A DNA stretch of 64,000 nucleotides from assembly GCF_006346315.1 (NCBI RefSeq), contig NZ_VDMR01000001.1, positions 372,001 through 436,000 of the forward strand, written 5' to 3'. The position numbers were made by a program, and so were the translations under genes. Shown piece by piece: positions 62,412 to 64,000 of the stretch (its first letter is position 1; each line of letters begins with the position of its first letter). Below the pieces are notes generated by a model that did not search any database, was not told the DNA's origin, and saw only the letters and a list, made by a program, of their open reading frames with translations. The stretch comes from Nocardioides litoris. GTDB lineage: Bacteria > Actinomycetota > Actinomycetes > Propionibacteriales > Nocardioidaceae.

Positions 62412-63268
62412 GCGGGGCGCCCGACGTGCTCCTCGCGACCAGCAGCGGCTACCCGCACGGCGAGGCCGGCCACGCCGTCCTCACCGAGGCCCTGGCCCGT
62501 CGCGGCCTGACCAGCCGATGGGTGGTCTGGGACGACCCGTCGGTCGACTGGACCGCCGCCGGGCTGGTCGCGGCCCGGTCCACCTGGGACTACGAGACCC
62601 GGCTGCCGGAGTTCCTGGCCTGGGCCCGCTCGGTCGGCCCCACCCTGCTCAACGGCGCCGAGGTCTTCACCTGGAACACCGACAAGGCCTACCTGGCCCG
62701 GCTCGCCGAGGCGACGACGCTGCCGGTGGTGCCGACGATCGCGGTGGGGGGACCCGCGGAGGTGCCGGCGGCGCTCGAGCGCGTCGGCCTGCCCGCCGTC
62801 GTCAAGCCCCGCGTCGGCGCCGGCGGGCGCGGCGTGACCGTGGTCGCGCCGGGGGAGACCTGGCAGCCCGACGACCACGGACCCTGGGTCGTCCAGCCGC
62901 TGGTGGAGTCGGTGCGGACCGAGGGCGAGACGTCGGTCTTCGTCATCGACGGTCGCGCGGTGAGCCAGGTCGTCAAGGCGCCGGCGGCGGGCGAGGTCCG
63001 CGTCCACGAGGAGCACGGCGGCCGGTCCCGCGCCACCGACCTCGACCCGGAGGCGGCGGCCCGGGCGACCGAGACGGCCGCCCTCGTCGGCGAGCTGCTC
63101 GGACGTCCGCTCGACTACGCCCGCGTCGACCTGCTGCGCCACGACGGCCGGCTCCACGTCAGCGAGGTCGAGGCCACCGAGCCCGGGCTCTACCTGCCTG
63201 CGCTGCCCGGCAACGGCGAGGCGTTCGCCGCCCTCGTGGAGCGCCGGCTGGCCGCCGTACGGGCCTGA
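62408..63268 (+). CDS. RimK-like ATP-grasp family protein
   Basis: A 286-residue ATP-grasp enzyme. An N-terminal pre-grasp domain (about 1-85, WVVWDDPSVDW, WDYETRLPEFLAWA) precedes VVKPRVGAGGRGVTVV (ATP lysine and Gly-rich loop), ETSVFVIDGRAVSQVVK and the Mg-binding HVSEVEATEPGLYLP. Such enzymes join a carboxylate to an amine or thiol by an acyl phosphate. It ends an operon with a TylF methyltransferase and a coiled-coil protein. The substrate is unknown. Confidence 0.87.
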   Translation: MSGAPDVLLATSSGYPHGEAGHAVLTEALARRGLTSRWVVWDDPSVDWTAAGLVAARSTWDYETRLPEFLAWARSVGPTLLNGAEVFTWNTDKAYLARLAEATTLPVVPTIAVGGPAEVPAALERVGLPAVVKPRVGAGGRGVTVVAPGETWQPDDHGPWVVQPLVESVRTEGETSVFVIDGRAVSQVVKAPAAGEVRVHEEHGGRSRATDLDPEAAARATETAALVGELLGRPLDYARVDLLRHDGRLHVSEVEATEPGLYLPALPGNGEAFAALVERRLAAVRA

Positions 63269-63286
63269 GCGGCACCGCCACCTGGG

Positions 63287-63313
63287 TTGTCACTCTCAGG
63301 CGGCGAGTGCTAA
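63287..63313. promoter_or_regulatory. CIRCE element 1 with groEL promoter
   Basis: TTGTCACTC and GAGTGCTAA are separated by 9 bases, matching the HrcA operator TTAGCACTC-N9-GAGTGCTAA with two changes in the left arm. The left arm doubles as -35 (TTGTCA), spaced 18 bases from a -10-like TAAAAA at 63311-63316, so HrcA would block the promoter directly. Confidence 0.85.
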
Positions 63314-63321
63314 AAATGGGG

Positions 63322-63348
63322 TTGGCACTCTCGGACCGAGAGTGACAG
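63322..63348. promoter_or_regulatory. CIRCE element 2 upstream of groEL
   Basis: TTGGCACTC and GAGTGACAG are separated by 9 bases, a second and weaker CIRCE placed 8 bases after the first, in the expected early transcribed region. Confidence 0.75.
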
Positions 63349-63368
63349 ACAGGAGCGGCGCCAGCTGA

Positions 63369-64000
<632 letters not shown>

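Noticed and set aside
61243..63268. Macrolide or peptide antibiotic gene cluster
   Set aside because: TylF-family and ATP-grasp genes are present, but no polyketide synthase, NRPS or precursor-peptide gene was found nearby.

Overview
The window is chromosomal DNA from a very GC-rich actinobacterium. Most codons end in G or C, GTG starts are frequent, and stop/start overlaps of the ATGA or GTGA type are common. The gene content (SenX3-RegX3, CarD, DUF3263, an OtsA/OtsB pair, a class F sortase, a CIRCE-controlled groEL, SoxR) and a family of GTGGTCGAG...CTCGAGACCAC intergenic palindromes suggest Nocardioides or a close relative in the Nocardioidaceae. That placement is an inference. I see no rRNA, prophage, insertion sequence, plasmid functions or CRISPR array. 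There is one tRNA gene.

Layout. 1-8.5 kb: small membrane proteins, a drug/metabolite exporter, a DinB-like protein, the phosphate two-component system senX3-regX3 divergent from phoU around a PHO box, phosphoglycerate mutase with a lipoprotein, and a UbiA-type prenyltransferase. 8.6-17.1 kb: carD, an IspD-like degenerate paralog facing the real ispD, a lone nirD, ispF, a membrane-anchored molybdopterin oxidoreductase, a Tat-exported C39 peptidase, cysS and rlmB. 17.1-24.9 kb: repeats, then a tightly coupled operon for a Liv-type ABC importer followed by two unusual membrane/surface proteins. 25-34.2 kb: DUF4032, soxR, tRNA-Thr, pdxY, a GMC oxidoreductase-aldehyde dehydrogenase operon whose operator resembles that of the ABC operon, a cupin, a dehydrogenase, an extradiol dioxygenase and ung. 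34.3-44.4 kb: a flavin amine oxidase with a secreted propeller protein, a TetR-aldolase-sugar kinase operon, and a four-gene operon (M15 peptidase, MFS_2 transporter, PLP decarboxylase and a PLP-less paralog of it). 44.4-54.5 kb: an alpha/beta hydrolase, a proline-rich membrane protein, a VanX-like dipeptidase, trehalose synthesis (otsA, otsB), an oxidoreductase, DUF3263/LytR_C proteins and a His-rich PHP-domain protein. 54.7-56.5 kb: a SAM-I riboswitch ahead of a threonine-synthase-like enzyme and a ThiS-like sulfur carrier. 56.5-64 kb: an ECF42-type sigma factor with its YCII partner, a sortase and probable client, an SGNH-TylF-coiled-coil-ATP-grasp cluster, and the 5' part of groEL behind two CIRCE elements.

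How the genes work together. The strongest functional reading is at 54.7-56.5 kb. A SAM riboswitch, a ThrC-like PLP enzyme and a C-terminal-GG sulfur carrier fit a protein-sulfide route from O-phosphohomoserine to homocysteine better than ordinary threonine synthesis. A second theme is shared operator-like palindromes (AACTAGAAC half-sites, similar to KstR-type TetR operators) ahead of both the ABC importer operon and the GMC/ALDH operon, which suggests one catabolic regulon. A third is genome style: about twenty genes have a TANNNT-like -10 box 6-7 bases before the start codon and no Shine-Dalgarno sequence, so leaderless mRNAs look common, and this was used to choose several starts.
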